A stretch of DNA of 64,000 nucleotides from Pseudoips prasinana (GCA_951640165.1 OX621254.1:29858001-29922000), one strand, 5' to 3'. Counted from the stretch's first letter, positions 49,632 through 60,417 are shown. The notes: generated from the sequence alone by a model not told the origin. A program made the numbers and translations.

Positions 49632-50156
49632 CTACATAATATCCTGGAACATTATTTACACAGTGCCATGTGATCCCAAACTAAGCAGAGCTTGTGCTAT
49701 GGAAACCAGATAATGATAATACTCCTTTCTTTTGTAAATAGGACCGCCATCCAGACTCAGGACGAACAGACATGTTCATGCAGACAAATATTTGTCCCGG
49801 GTTGAAATCGAACCCACGACCTGCGGCGTGAAAGGCAGCGTATCTGCCAAACACGCCAACAGGCCCGTCAACATGAATCCACATACGCGTGCCGAATATT
49901 ATATTTAATATCCTTTGACATTATTCACACATGGCTATCTAATCCCAAACTAAGCAGAGCTTGTAATATGGAAACCTGATAACTGATATACTACATATTA
50001 TTATACTACTTTACGTTTGTTAATACATACTTATAAATAATTACACCCAGACTGAGGACAAACAGACATGTTCACGCACACAAATATTTGTCCTGAGTGG
50101 GAATCGAACCCACAACCTCCGGCGTGAAAAGCAAGAATTTGCCAGGCCCCTCATTT
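49632..50156 (-). mobile_element. two SINE-B copies in the same orientation
   Basis: 49632-49867 and 49905-50156 each run from a minus-strand body (CAAACTAAGCAGAGCTTG) to a head (box B GGTCGTGGGTTCGATT or GGTTGTGGGTTCGATT). The first lacks part of the linker and the second has an altered head. Confidence 0.78.
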
Positions 50157-50159
50157 AAG

Positions 50160-50630
50160 TTAACCGTTCAACCCCCGGGTCAAAAAGGGGTAAAACAAAT
50201 ATATGATCATTAAATAACACACAAACTAGGATAGTTGGTCGATAAATCTGTAACTTACATTGTAGATATAATAAGATAATAACCACCGGATCTTGGGTCC
50301 ACTTTATTGCCACCCCCAAGGGTCGAGGGTGGTCCGTTTATTTTATTACAACTTCACACCCCTATTATATGGGAGTGGAATTATGACAGTGTTTGGTGGG
50401 AACCTCTTATTTTTGGGTACCTCTTTATTTTTGGGGGTGTTGCGGATTGTTTTCGGTAGATATAAGAATAGTTATAAAACCTCAAGTATGTTTATTAGGG
50501 TAGGGTTGTAGTTTTGTGTGGAATTTGTGCGGATTTTAGTACGGAATAGGGTGGAATTGTTTGAAGTATGAATTTGACTTTGGTGTGTATTTTTTAAGAC
50601 TACGTCAACCCTTACTTTTTATTTACTGAA
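50160..50630. other. unassigned stretch with strong G/T strand bias
   Basis: From about 50370 to 50600 the plus strand is rich in G and T and poor in C (GTTGTAGTTTTGTGTGGAAT, TATTTTTGGGGGTGTTGC). The 72-aa ORF at 50293 has no recognised domain. It could be an LTR-like or other unlisted repeat; no termini seen. Confidence 0.4.
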
Positions 50631-50676
50631 CTTTTTAATGAACTCCAGCAGCTTCCACGACCCTTGCAAGATCGAA

Positions 50677-50855
50677 AGCAGCGTGGGCAGGCTTCCTACA
50701 AGGTGGACTGCATCTTCTAGGGAGCCTGCTCTTCAGGTGCGTGGTCGCCACTCGAGAACCTTTCTGCCCCAGCGGCCATCGGTTCTACGAGCTAGTTCTA
50801 GTTCTTTGAGCTATGGTGGCTACCTTGTTTCCCCTGCGGATTTCGATATCAATAT
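50677..50855. mobile_element. head-to-head RTE 3' fragments
   Basis: 50677-50709 reads plus (GCAGCGTGGGCAGGCTTCCT) and 50710-50855 reads minus (GGTCGCCACTCGAGAACCTT, CTGCGGATTTCGATAT). The facing parts form an inverted pair, GCAGGCTTCCTACAAGGTG with CATCTTCTAGGGAGCCTGC. Confidence 0.7.
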
Positions 50856-51420
50856 AATAAATTAAAGTTGCTATCATTATTCCATAAAGAATTTATGGAT
50901 ATCTATAAATAAAATAGTATAGTAATGCATGCGATGTATGATACCTGAGGGATCTGGACGAGGTAACTAGATCGATCTGACGTCACAAGCAATAAATGGC
51001 CGATAATATCATGGAAACTTTATGTAACAGTATTGCCAGTATAATAAATTCTACAGTCCGTAATAGTCCTCGAGGGGGTGATCCACATACCCAAAAAAAG
51101 GAGTGATATTATGTTTATGCGATTAATGGACCAAGGTGACATATTGTTCGTAGACATTATTACTATATTGTGTCACGCAGACGAGCTAACGTGCCTGGTG
51201 ACTGGTCTACTACAACAATTAATAAAGGCTTACCAATTTAAATACAAATATTACATTCACATAAAAATAAATATATGCATTTGAATAATACGTAAACATA
51301 AAATAAGATTTTTCTATTCATAAAACACAATATGTCCTGCGTCACTTAGCATTTTCGATGTGACCTCACGAATACATCGATGTGTATGCGCCTCTGCCGT
51401 AGGTATAACATTTATGAGTG
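50856..51420. other. unassigned sequence
   Basis: No repeat or gene recognised. Confidence 0.4.
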
Positions 51421-51880
51421 AAAGAGATTCCCGCGCCGGACAAATATTAGTGTGACCCATAAATAGTTCTTCTAAGCTGGATGTAATTTAATTGTGTCCG
51501 TCAATTGACGTTCACCGTAGCCTAGTTAATTGGTAGTGCTCCTGCCTACGAAGCTGGTGGTCCTGGGTTCGAATCCCAGTAAGTGAAAATATTTGTGTGA
51601 TCAGCACGAATATTTGTTTCTGAGTCATGGATATTTTCTATGTATTTAAGTATTTATCTATCTATATAAGTATGTATATCGTCGCCTGGTATGTATATAG
51701 CCCCAAACTAAGCAAACCTTGTACTATGGGTATAGTACAAGCTTTTCTTAGTTTGGGGCTAGGATGATTTGTGTGACATTGTCCCTAGATATTATTAGAT
51801 ATTATTATTATTAGATTAGAAATTACATTTTGTAAAGTACCCTGCGACACTGGGATTAGATTCGTAGTGCGGAGTCTTAC
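51421..51880 (+). mobile_element. SINE-D split by a SINE-A
   Basis: SINE-D parts 51421-51508 (GACCCATAAATAGTTCTTCT) and 51837-51880 (GTAAAGTACCCTGCGACACT) flank a SINE-A at 51509-51833. The SINE-A body has an internal inversion: TAGCCCCAAACTAAGCA faces CTTAGTTTGGGGCTA. Confidence 0.75.
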
Positions 51881-51959
51881 AGTCTTATTAAAGGAAAAAA
51901 ACTACTGTATTAGTTGCATTGTGTTTATTAATTCAACCAGAGCATGAACGAATAATATA

Positions 51960-52065
51960 ATAACAAAAAACGAGGCAAAAGAGACGTGCAAAGATCGTGA
52001 CAATTGGAAATCCGTTGTCTCTGCCTACTCCTCTGGGAATCAGGCTTGAGTCCATGTTTATGTAA
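51960..52065 (+). mobile_element. LINE-V 3' scrap, plus orientation
   Basis: ACGTGCAAAGATCGTGACAA and TGGAAATCCGTTGTCTCTGC correspond to the VCKDRD.W.S.VSAY codons. A TTATGTAATTAA end follows. Confidence 0.58.
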
Positions 52066-52199
52066 TTAATACCATCGACAACCAACTCGTCCCACATCAA
52101 AGTCGTTACCTCTCGAAATCATATCCCCGTGTGAATAGGAATATGTCAAACATGGCGCTCGCTAAACACAAGGGACAGTTACAAGGACCGGTTCACTAA

Positions 52200-52300
52200 T
52201 TCTTCCTGATTGATCATTGTGCCGCGACTACCGCTTTGTAGCGATAGCATGTTCAACCGCATGTATCGGGGTCCTTGGTTCAATTACTACTTACGACATA
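52200..52300 (+). mobile_element. SINE-C-like head
   Basis: TACCGCTTTGTAGCGATAGC and TCCTTGGTTCAATTACT are weak box A and box B regions with GTTCAACCGCA between. No body. Confidence 0.4.
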
Positions 52301-52379
52301 GCAATAATAGTTTTGCATTGTTGAATGACCAAACTTAGGAAAAATTGTCATTTCGGTAGTGGTATATAAAAGAGCAGTC

Positions 52380-52560
52380 GCTCCGTTGACTTTTTGTCTC
52401 ATTAGAGCACTCCACGAGTCCCTTGAGAATGGTCCGTGAAGGACTGAAACACGTGTCGGGTATCGTACTGGCGTATGTAATTTTCTATTTATATAATCCG
52501 TCTTGCATGTGCTTATTTTTGCAAAAAAGTAAATTAGTAAATTTTGACTAAATAAAATAT
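52380..52560 (+). repeat. repeat with a hammerhead-like motif
   Basis: CTTGAGAATGGTCCGTGAAGG then ACTGAAACACGTGTC resembles a minimal hammerhead ribozyme. The stem II pair GGTCC/GGACT and GAAAC-ACGTG-TC are present, but the CTGANGA core reads CTTGAGA. See findings. Confidence 0.3.
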
Positions 52561-52781
52561 TTATGATTATGAGTTTGTTGTCGATTTTAGTCGTGGATAT
52601 ACATTTATTGATTATTCCTCCGTGGCGTGTCCGATTTTTATGAATTCAGATATACGCACTCACGAGTAAAGTCTCTACCACTGTGTCACATTTTAAGAAG
52701 ATCGGTTCAGCCGTTTAGTAGGAGAACGATCAGGAGTTAACTAATCTCAAAAATGGGAAATCATAAATTTAATCGTCCAGT

Positions 52782-52852
52782 GGGTTTCGAACCTGCACCA
52801 TCTACCAATCCGGGGTAGGCGCTCTGCGTTAAGCTACGAACGATACTCACTG
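52782..52852 (-). mobile_element. tRNA-like sequence, probable SINE head or tRNA pseudogene
   Basis: In reverse: GTAGCTTAACGCAGAGCG as box A, GGTTCGAAACC as box B, an anticodon-like CTACC-CCGGATT-GGTAG hairpin and a plausible ATCGTTC/GGACGAT acceptor stem. The T stem pairs poorly and position 33 is not T, so a functional tRNA is unlikely. Confidence 0.45.
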
Positions 52853-52914
52853 GCAGATCAAATTTAAGCTTCCCTTGATAACACCCTTCCAGGAGGATGT
52901 AGGTATTATCTATC

Positions 52915-53240
52915 GGCTTTGTTGGAACGAAGTTCCTTATCGCGCGTTGTGAAAGGGGGCTAGACGGAAAAAAATCTTACGAAAAGTTGTCACGACACTT
53001 TTTGCAGCTGTGCGGCGTGCGCGTGTTTCTCTGTCTCTCTCTCTCTCTTATAGAAAGCAAGCCAGATATTTTCATTTCTATTTCGCATTGAACAGTGTGG
53101 TGTCGCGACGATTATTTTTGATGAGTGTATACAGGTTTTTTGTACAAAATAAATAATAAGAAATAACTTCGTTCCATCCGGGTGTCCCTTGACACCTCTC
53201 AATTTTTCTAGAAACATGGCGGACTGATATGTTAACGCTT
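52915..53240. repeat. repeat bounded by GGAACGAAGTT inverted motifs
   Basis: GGAACGAAGTT at 52924-52934 is mirrored by AACTTCGTTCC at 53165-53175. A TCTCTCTC tract lies inside. From memory, similar text (TTGTGAAAGGGGGCTAGACG, GTGTCCCTTGACACCTCTC) recurs in lepidopteran genomes. Two minus ORFs are not gene-like. Confidence 0.45.
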
Positions 53241-53409
53241 TGCATTACGAATAATGCTATAACGTTCAAATTTAAGGAATTAACTACTTAAATGAGTCGC
53301 CCATCAAATAGCTTCCTTTACACTCATCTCAATAAAAACAGTCTTAAAAATAAAACTGAGTTTAAACCTAACTAAAAATATTATATATAATTTTATCTAT
53401 ACAAATAAA

Positions 53410-53880
53410 AACAATTGAAGTTGTTGCCAATCATTAAGATGGATATTAGCTGAACATTAACTAATAGCAGTGGGTGTCCAACAAGAGATATACCAACATT
53501 GTGGTACTTCCATCAATTATTAATATTTTTTAATAAATTTACCGTTAAACAAAAAAAACACAAAATCAATTAACGACGACGAATACTGAATTATACAGAC
53601 AAACAGTTTTCCCCGATTAGCTTTCTGAAAGTTAATATTCTCTGGGCACGTCTAATTGCAAAAGGCAAGGCATTCCATAGTCAAGCGGCCTGTACACTAA
53701 ATGAATTTCCCATAAATACAGATTTGTACTCTAGGACATGAAGTTTTAAATTTTGGGCACCAAGTGGGAAAAAAGTAGGTAAAATACTTTTTTAATTTTT
53801 TTGTTTCTGTAAATGTTTCTGAGTAAGCAACCTTTCTATCAAATAGTAAGCTTTATAGCTGGTATTCTTATGAGGTTCTG
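53410..53880 (-). mobile_element. LINE-W 3' region, second copy
   Basis: ACATTAACTAATAGCAGTGG, TTTAATAAATTTACCGTTAA and the following text align with 45540-45700. The portion near 53640-53770 looks like worn coding sequence. Confidence 0.5.
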
Positions 53881-54181
53881 ATTGCTTATTATTATAATCC
53901 AATCCCAATTTAAATTAAACGGAATCCAATAACAAGCCAATAATCGCAACCGCAGTAATTAAAAGCTTTTAATATAGCCTGTATTTCGTACATATTGGTT
54001 CCGGTCACCCGGACGGCCGTGATCGATGATGCTGGATTACTGCCAATGCCCATATACGTTCCGTCTAGCAAAACTAGCTGCATATATTTAGGAAATCCGG
54101 TGGCGAGAAATCAAAACAAAGAATAAATTAATCAAGAAAAGAATCAATAGAGTCCTTAAAATTATACAAAAGTTTATGGTA
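53881..54181. other. unassigned sequence
   Basis: No feature recognised. Confidence 0.4.
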
Positions 54182-54395
54182 AACTAGCTGTGCCCCGCGG
54201 TTTCACCCACGGTAAACTTTATGAATTATAGCCTATGTGTTAATCCAGTGTGTCAGCTAACTCCATACCAAATTTTATTAAAATCGCTCCAGCCGTTTAG
54301 GCGTGAAGTAACAAACATACACACAGTCACAAACATTTTCCTTTAAATTACTCACTCACACAGTCACAATCTTTCGCCTTTATAATATCAGGGTG
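54182..54395 (-). mobile_element. Heli-B copy
   Basis: ACTAGCTGTGCCCCGCGGTT at the left (CTAG terminus in reverse), ATCGCTCCAGCCGTTTAGGC in the middle and CTTTCGCCTTTATAATATCA at the right. Confidence 0.75.
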
Positions 54396-55039
54396 ATAAG
54401 TAATATTTTAAGATATATTTTCTCATACAGAAATCAATTCACTTATAATGAGAAACACTTAAGTACTTAAAAATAACGAGTGCTTATAGGACCAATAAAA
54501 TTAATAAATATACGTAAGAAATACATCATCTTATACATATAAAAGTAAAACATAGTTTGTTCTATTAATATAGAATAGAAAAAAATCTTCTGCAATTTTT
54601 CATTTTATTCCTTCATGGAGTGTAGTTTCTCTCTATAGCTATGGCTATTGATTTATTCAATTACCAAATAATTATTTACGTGATTTAGTCCTTTTTGCAG
54701 AATTAGTAGTTTAGGCAATTTGCTATAACGGTAAAAACAAATTAACCTCTGAATAAATATCCTATACAATCAATATGGCGAAGTTCTTGGTTGAATTAGT
54801 AAGCAGTAAGCAGAGTTAAATGATTGGTTTTAGTAGACATAATTGGACAACAGAATTTAAGCCACCACCATCGGCTACTCAGAGGATTCAACTACAAACA
54901 CAACTGCCAAGACAATTAGATAAATAGTTCTTGAATTGAATGGATTAGCATCGATCCTTCAAAGTATTATAGTAGCGTTACTTAGAGTAAGTCACTACAG
55001 TCAGACGCAAGCCGTCCAATCGCTTTAAGACAAGGGTCT
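54396..55039. other. unassigned AT-rich sequence
   Basis: About 640 bp, nothing recognised. Confidence 0.45.
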
Positions 55040-55225
55040 ATTTTACTTTTATTTTGGAACAACAGACAGCCATCTTATCCAAAACAAGGCAAAGCCTCTA
55101 CAATGGCAACCAGTCAATTGATAAATATTATTATACAAACATATTATAAATAAATAATATCCAGCCACGATCTCTGGCTTAGGAGTCAAAGTCACAAACC
55201 ACTCAGCCAATGGGCAAGTTAAAAT
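55040..55225 (-). mobile_element. SINE-E copy, diverged
   Basis: Minus body (CATCTTATCCAAAACAAGGC) and head (ACGATCTCTGGCTTAGGAGT, CACAAACCACTCAGCCAATG). Confidence 0.58.
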
Positions 55226-55489
55226 TGTTCAAATTGTGATCACTCAAAATGTGCGCAGTTACTTTTGTTAGACGTTATATTTATGCCCTGCCAATAACTG
55301 AGACAGATTGCGAAATAAACGCTGGCAAAATGGCTCTAGGTAACGTATTTATGTGGCCATTTCTCAGGATATGGTGTTAGGAAGGAAATCTATTGAGCTT
55401 CAATCCATCATTGTTCATTAGGTGGGAACAAAGGAATATCAATAAGGAAAATATTCATATAAATTATTTCCTTAGCTATGTCAAAGATT
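55226..55489. other. unassigned sequence
   Basis: No feature recognised. Confidence 0.4.
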
Positions 55490-55860
55490 TCGACCCTCGC
55501 CTCGCCTCTTCGGGTTCGAGTCCCACCCCGGGCAACTCTTTGTGTGAACCATAAATAGTTGTTCTGAGTCTGGATGTAATTTTGTCCGTCTATTATATGT
55601 TTGTAAAGTACCCCGCAATACAGGCATTAGATTCCCTAGTGCGGGCGATAACTTTTATTATTTTTAAAAAAGCCTCATCAGCATCTTCAACTGCTGGACA
55701 CAGGCTTTTTCCAAAGGTTTCCTGGAGGAGTTTGCCGTAAACTCCGCGCTTGGCATGCGAGTTGGCGAACGCAGTTAGGGAACTAGTACAAAGGTGGCGC
55801 TGCTGCACGACTACCTGATGTATCACTTAGTCGCCTTTTACGACACCCCTGGGCCGGGAA
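55490..55860. mobile_element. SINE-D (+) followed by RTE-SINE (-)
   Basis: 55497-55655 repeats the SINE-D array and 55670-55860 the minus-strand RTE-SINE, in the same order and spacing as 18688-19016. The two-part unit has therefore been copied as a block. Confidence 0.72.
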
Positions 55861-55886
55861 CCACACAACTCAACACCTCATACCAA

Positions 55887-56189
55887 TCTATACATATAAT
55901 AAAGTCGTAGGAAAGTCAAAACTGTACATTGAATATTTTTCAAAAAGGATACTTGGGGCGTGATCTACAATGGATATCGAAGCCAAAAATATAGTTTTTA
56001 GAATTTTTGTCTGTTTATCTGTTTGTCTGTATGTATGTCCGGGCTAAACTAAAAAAGTACTGCATGGATTAACTTCAAATTTTGCATGAATATTACTAAG
56101 AGGTCAGGTCATCATATAGGCTACATATTATCACACTATCACCTACGGGGGAGGAGCTGTGATAATTTGTAAATTATCACAGCTCCTCC
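55887..56189 (+). mobile_element. Heli-A copy whose 3' end is replaced by a perfect palindrome
   Basis: Starts TCTATACATATAATAAAGTC and is normal until GGAGGAGCTGTGATAATTT (56150-56168), which is then repeated inverted at 56171-56189 around GT. No CTAG end follows. Confidence 0.82.
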
Positions 56190-56199
56190 ACAAATATAA

Positions 56200-56490
56200 A
56201 ACGAAGGTTATTATTCTCGAAAACTTTAAAAAAGCGCTTGTAAGTCGAAAAACTAAATATGTTTTAGTACGTAATATGGATAAGTAGACATAATTATGTC
56301 TAGGTACATATAGATATACGGCTTGTATGAAAAAATATATACAATTTATGGTAATAATGATTTAGTTATTTGATAGCTTATTTAAGTTATTGTAAAGAGA
56401 TTATTTATAGGTTTAATTAATTACGATATCATATGATCTACTGATGTACTCTTCAATAGTTAAATACGGTATTGAAATATAAACCTTACC
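56200..56490 (-). mobile_element. LINE-U-type 3' UTR
   Basis: CTTTAAAAAAGCGCTTGTAA near the left is the family mark. 56263-56486 is nearly identical to 59648-59873. Confidence 0.65.
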
Positions 56491-56569
56491 AGAAATCGTG
56501 CATTTCTGGTAGGAGTTAACTGGTGGAAATAGTCACGTAAGGAAAAGGCTTCGAAAAATATTGGAAGAG

Positions 56570-57450
56570 AGAGGGAGATATTTTGCAATCAAGAAGGTAT
56601 AATGCACTTTTAAAGTATAATTTCTATATCAAAGGTCAGTCTTTTGTTAGATCTATATGCAAATTGAAACAGACTGACAGTTGCAAACCATATTTTTCGT
56701 CACTGAAAATCTTAACACTACCCTGCTTGTACATCTTTGAGACGGCTTTGTTCGTGAAAAACAACATTCACTTATTTAAAAAACTTCTGAGCAAAGGTTA
56801 AAGCCTACAAGACAAATATATAGACATGAGCTATGTTTCCGACCTGCAAAAACCGCACTTATGCACAAAAGCACATTTTGTATGGCACCTAAGATTTTCA
56901 ATAAAGTACCTAATGTAATAAAAGATTTACCGCTTGCTAGTTTCAAACATAAACTAAGAATAATGCTTATTGAAAAGTGCTATTATACCATTACCGAATT
57001 CCTAGTTGATGACATTTAAGATGTATTTACTAATAGCTATTTCTATTCAATGACATGTTGTATTTTGTTTTCTTGACATTGTATTTAATGACACCTAATC
57101 GACCTGTATTTCCAATTTAATTTCATTTTGACATATTTAATTCTTCATGACAAATTTAATATTTAAGTCTTTGACATATTACTTTTTTTTAACCATAATA
57201 TGACATTAAATTTGGTGCCACTAAATATGATATTTTAATATATTGAATGATAGATAGATTTGATAATAATGTAATTCCAGAGTACAAATTTATGTAGGTA
57301 ATTTAAAATAAAACGTATAGCAAATTATTGTATAGATTGTATAATATCAAAGCAAACGTGTACGCCTTTGTTGGCAGATTTTTTGAGGAACTATGTTTAT
57401 TTTAAGACCCTGTATTACCAAAAATCACACGAATAAATGAGTTTGAGTTT
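56570..57450 (+). pseudogene. LINE-L-type ORF2 C-terminus and 3' UTR
   Basis: Frame from 56583: RRYNALLKYNFYIKGQSFVR, KLKQTDSCKPYFSSLKILTL and PCLYIFETALFVKNN, then after a frame change APKIFNKVPNVIKDL, LASFKHKLRIMLIEKCYYTI and TEFLVDDI with a stop at about 57020. The order (DSC...F..LKILTLP.LYIFE, then YN.LP..I, then FK.KL...L...CYY...EF) is a LINE ORF2 C-terminus. A long AT-rich UTR runs to an AATAAATGAGTTTGAGTTT end near 57450. Confidence 0.68.
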
Positions 57451-57459
57451 ACTATATTT

Positions 57460-58380
57460 ATTCGGGGCTAGTCCCTCCCTCTTCCCCACTACTGCAACTT
57501 TTGTAAGCCACGATCAACAGTGGCATACAATGAAAGGACACTGAAAAGTGTGGGTCAGGCATGTCCCTGGGAATCGCTTAAACTGTCTTGGATCCCGCAA
57601 CGAATTGAATCACAAAGAAACAAGAAGGAGTTGGAAAATTCCTGCTGCGCTGCCTGCTGGAAAGCTACACTTCCTTCCAGAGCAAAATGGGCGACAGAAT
57701 GATAAAACGAAGCTATAGCCTCATATGACAAGAAAATTGTTACTAGAGAAACCAGCTGCAAAAGCACCGATGACCAATTTAAGGGTCCTAAGTGAGCTGT
57801 TATATTTGATTCCAATAGTAGGTATGGCAAAAGCGCTTAAATGCAGGGAAATTGTTCCTTGTTGCTACAAGATCCGTATAATAAACTACTCCAGATATTG
57901 GTTACAAGCTATATTATAAATACCACACTAATATTATAAAGGCGAAAGTTTGTGAGTGTGTGAGTGTGAATGTTTGTTACTTCTTCAAGTCTAAACGGCT
58001 TGAGCGATTTTAATAACATTGGTATGGAGTTGGCTGACACCCTGGATTAACACATAGGCTATCACACTAATATTTTAAAGGCGAATGTTTGTGATTGTGT
58101 GTGTGAGTGTGTATGTTTGTTACTTCTTCACGTCTAAGCGGCTGGAGCGATTTTAATAACACTTGGTATGGAGTTAGCTGACACCCTGCATTAACACATA
58201 GACTATAATTTATAAAGTTTAATGCGGATAAACCCGCGGGGCACAGCTTGTTTAACATAATATCACGCTCATTTTGCCAGAGATCACACTCCCAACGTTT
58301 GTGATGGGCGGTTTGTTCATTCGTTACAGGAAGTTCAGCAAACCTGGCCACTTGCTACTAACAAATGTAAAACTCAGTAG
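57460..58380 (-). pseudogene. LINE-I C-terminus and 3' UTR, split by Heli-B
   Basis: 57460-57917 aligns in reverse with 21150-21560, and 58250-58380 with the adjacent 21020-21130 (CGCTCATTTTGCCAGAGATC). The break falls between AAGCT and GTTTAACATAATATCACG, exactly where the Heli-B array sits. The short ORFs on either strand are remnants. Confidence 0.72.
57926..58249 (+). mobile_element. tandem Heli-B array
   Basis: A first partial unit (57926-58062) starts CACACTAATATTATAAAGGC and stops at ACATAGGCTAT. A second unit starts CACACTAATATTTTAAAGGC and continues to the 3' hairpin and GCGGGGCACAGCTTG. Confidence 0.75.
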
Positions 58381-58984
58381 GGAACGGCCCGAAATCAAAC
58401 ATGATCAGTACCATAACAACATAATTTATTACACATTAACTCCATTTTATCATATTAAATCACAAAAAGTTACTTACGTTAGCTAGTCGCTCTACGGACG
58501 ATGACCGATTCACTTCGCATCCAACTGGCGCTGTCAATTCAAGTTTGACACTGACGTTTGACAACTGCTGCACTCGGATTAAGTAATATTCGATGAATAA
58601 TCGAATATTAGTTATAAGGTGGCGATTTATATTAGATTATTATTTACGTGTTGAGTAATGCGTGTTACACAAATCTGAGTCCAAGCATTTATGTTGTTAT
58701 TTTAAAACGGTTACATCGATTGAAACAAACGGAACTCAACCCATCTATTTCCCGTCCCCAAACAATTGTAAAATCTGATACAACAAACGTGTACTGGCCA
58801 CTAATCGAGTCATCCATATTGAAAAAGCATTTCAGTTCTGTATCTGGTTCATAAATGTTCATGTGAAATCGTTGTGGCGAAGCATGTTTACCCCAATCTG
58901 CTATTAGGGGTTGGAAAACGACAGCTCAATTTTATCTGTGGTAGCAGTTTTGTATAACTTATTTATGTTCGTCCATATAAAATA
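58381..58984. other. unassigned sequence
   Basis: TGAATAATCGAATATT dyad near 58593. The ORF 58648-58854 shows no domain. A link with LINE-I upstream sequence cannot be excluded. Confidence 0.4.
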
Positions 58985-59556
58985 CTAGCTGTGCCCCGCG
59001 GTTTTACCCGCATTAAAGTTTATAAATTATAGCCTAGGTGTTAATCCAAGGTTTCAGCTACCAAACCGATTATTCGTACTCGTCGGACGAGAGTACGACC
59101 GCGAACGCGTCGCGACCACCAACGCCCTCCAGGACCCTAAGTTTGCATATCGTATCGATAAAAAGCCCCCTCAACGCGGATGGGGGCCGCGTCATGTCAT
59201 TAACGTAGAGTGAAAGTTGCACAAAACTCCCTAAAATGATGATCTTGCCCTCTCTCCGCCAGTAATCGACCAGAGTCGAGGTTCGAACCCCACAGGGGGT
59301 GCCCTCCGGCGCGGGTTACTTAATTGTTAGACGGCTTGAGCCCTCTGCTCGCCTCTATAGTCCAGTGAAGCAGTGAAAGCCTCCTAGGCTAAGTGTAGCG
59401 TCATACAAAAAGAAAAAAAAAAATGTCAGCTACCTCTAAACCAAATTTTATTAAAATCGCTCCAGCCGTTTGGGCGTGAAGAAGTTACAAATATACACAC
59501 TCACTAACAAACAGTCACACACTAACAAACTTTCGCATTTATAATATTAGTAGGGT
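58985..59556 (-). mobile_element. Heli-B copy split by a poly(A) LINE tail
   Basis: ACTAGCTGTGCCCCGCGGTT to GTTTCAGCTACC, then after the insertion TCTAAACCAAATTTTATTAA to CGCATTTATAATATTAGTAG. Confidence 0.8.
59063..59425 (+). mobile_element. 5'-truncated LINE tail with 9-bp TSD
   Basis: 363 bp, GC-rich, ending AGAAAAAAAAAAATG. TCAGCTACC lies at 59054-59062 and 59426-59434. Contains TCGAGGTTCGAACCCCACAG, which looks like a box B but has no box A partner. LINE family uncertain, R1/jockey-like by style. Confidence 0.78.
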
Positions 59557-59628
59557 TAGAAAAGTTGGCTTTGAGCAATCAGATACCTACTACGGCAGAA
59601 TAATAAGGTTCAGAAAACAATAAAACTT

Positions 59629-60095
59629 CATCATCATCATGTCAGTAGTACGTAATATAGTTAAGTAGGCATAATTATGTCTAGGTACATATAGATATAT
59701 AGATATACGGCTTGTATGAAAAAATATATACAATTTATGGTAATAATGATTTAGTTATTTAGCTAGCTTATTTAAGTTATTGTAAAGAGATTATTGATAG
59801 GTTTCATTAATTACGATATCGTATGATCTACTGATGTACTCTTCAATAGTTAAATACGGTATTGCAATATAAACTGCGTCCACAGCTGGACTAAGGCCGC
59901 CCCAAAAGTTTTTCGCAATGGAGTTGTGGCCAGCATTTGAAGGTATATGCCGTAATCGCCACGCTTGGCAAACGGGTCGGCCATCGCCGTATATTAGTCA
60001 TAGTACACCGAAGCCTGTTCTTTGAGAGATATTCCCTTTGGACGACTTCTAAGTTCACTACAGTATAAGATGGGCGACGTTGTCTTTTTAAAGAA
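59629..60095 (-). mobile_element. RTE-SINE split by a LINE-U piece
   Basis: The TCATCATCATCATGTCAG tail (59629-59645) is separated from GCGTCCACAGCTGGACTAAG (59877 onward) by the LINE-U block 59646-59876. The body extends to about 60095 (CTTTGAGAGATATTCCCTTT, AAGATGGGCGACG). Confidence 0.68.
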
Positions 60096-60139
60096 AAAAA
60101 AAACCAAGATCCGAATTTTGCATTTAGAAATTAATTATC

Positions 60140-60386
60140 TCGTTATAAAACGGCTGTGTGGTGACGGCATAGGATATCATCACCCCATCTCATCCCGTGT
60201 GGGGTAGAAATCGACGGAGGGAATACCTACCGGAGAACGGGCAGCAGCGTTTTTCTGTGAACTATGACGATCAAACTGCGATCGCCAACCCGTCTGCCAG
60301 CGTGGTGATTATGGTATTTCCCCCATTCTTTGGGGGGGCTTTTGTCCAGCAGTGGACTTAATTTGGCTGACATGATGATAAAAGCA
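60140..60386 (+). mobile_element. RTE-SINE, near full length
   Basis: CATCACCCCATCTCATCCCG, GGAATACCTACCGGAGAACG, AACTGCGATCGCCAACCCGT and the tail TTTTGTCCAGCAGTGGACTT with GACATGATGAT. Inverted relative to the copy at 59629. Confidence 0.75.
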
Positions 60387-60417
60387 TTGTTTCGTAGTAG
60401 TATGTATAAGGCATGAT

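Noticed and set aside
50160..50630. LTR of a retrovirus-like element
   Set aside because: No TG...CA ends, primer-binding site, polypurine tract or matching second LTR could be found.
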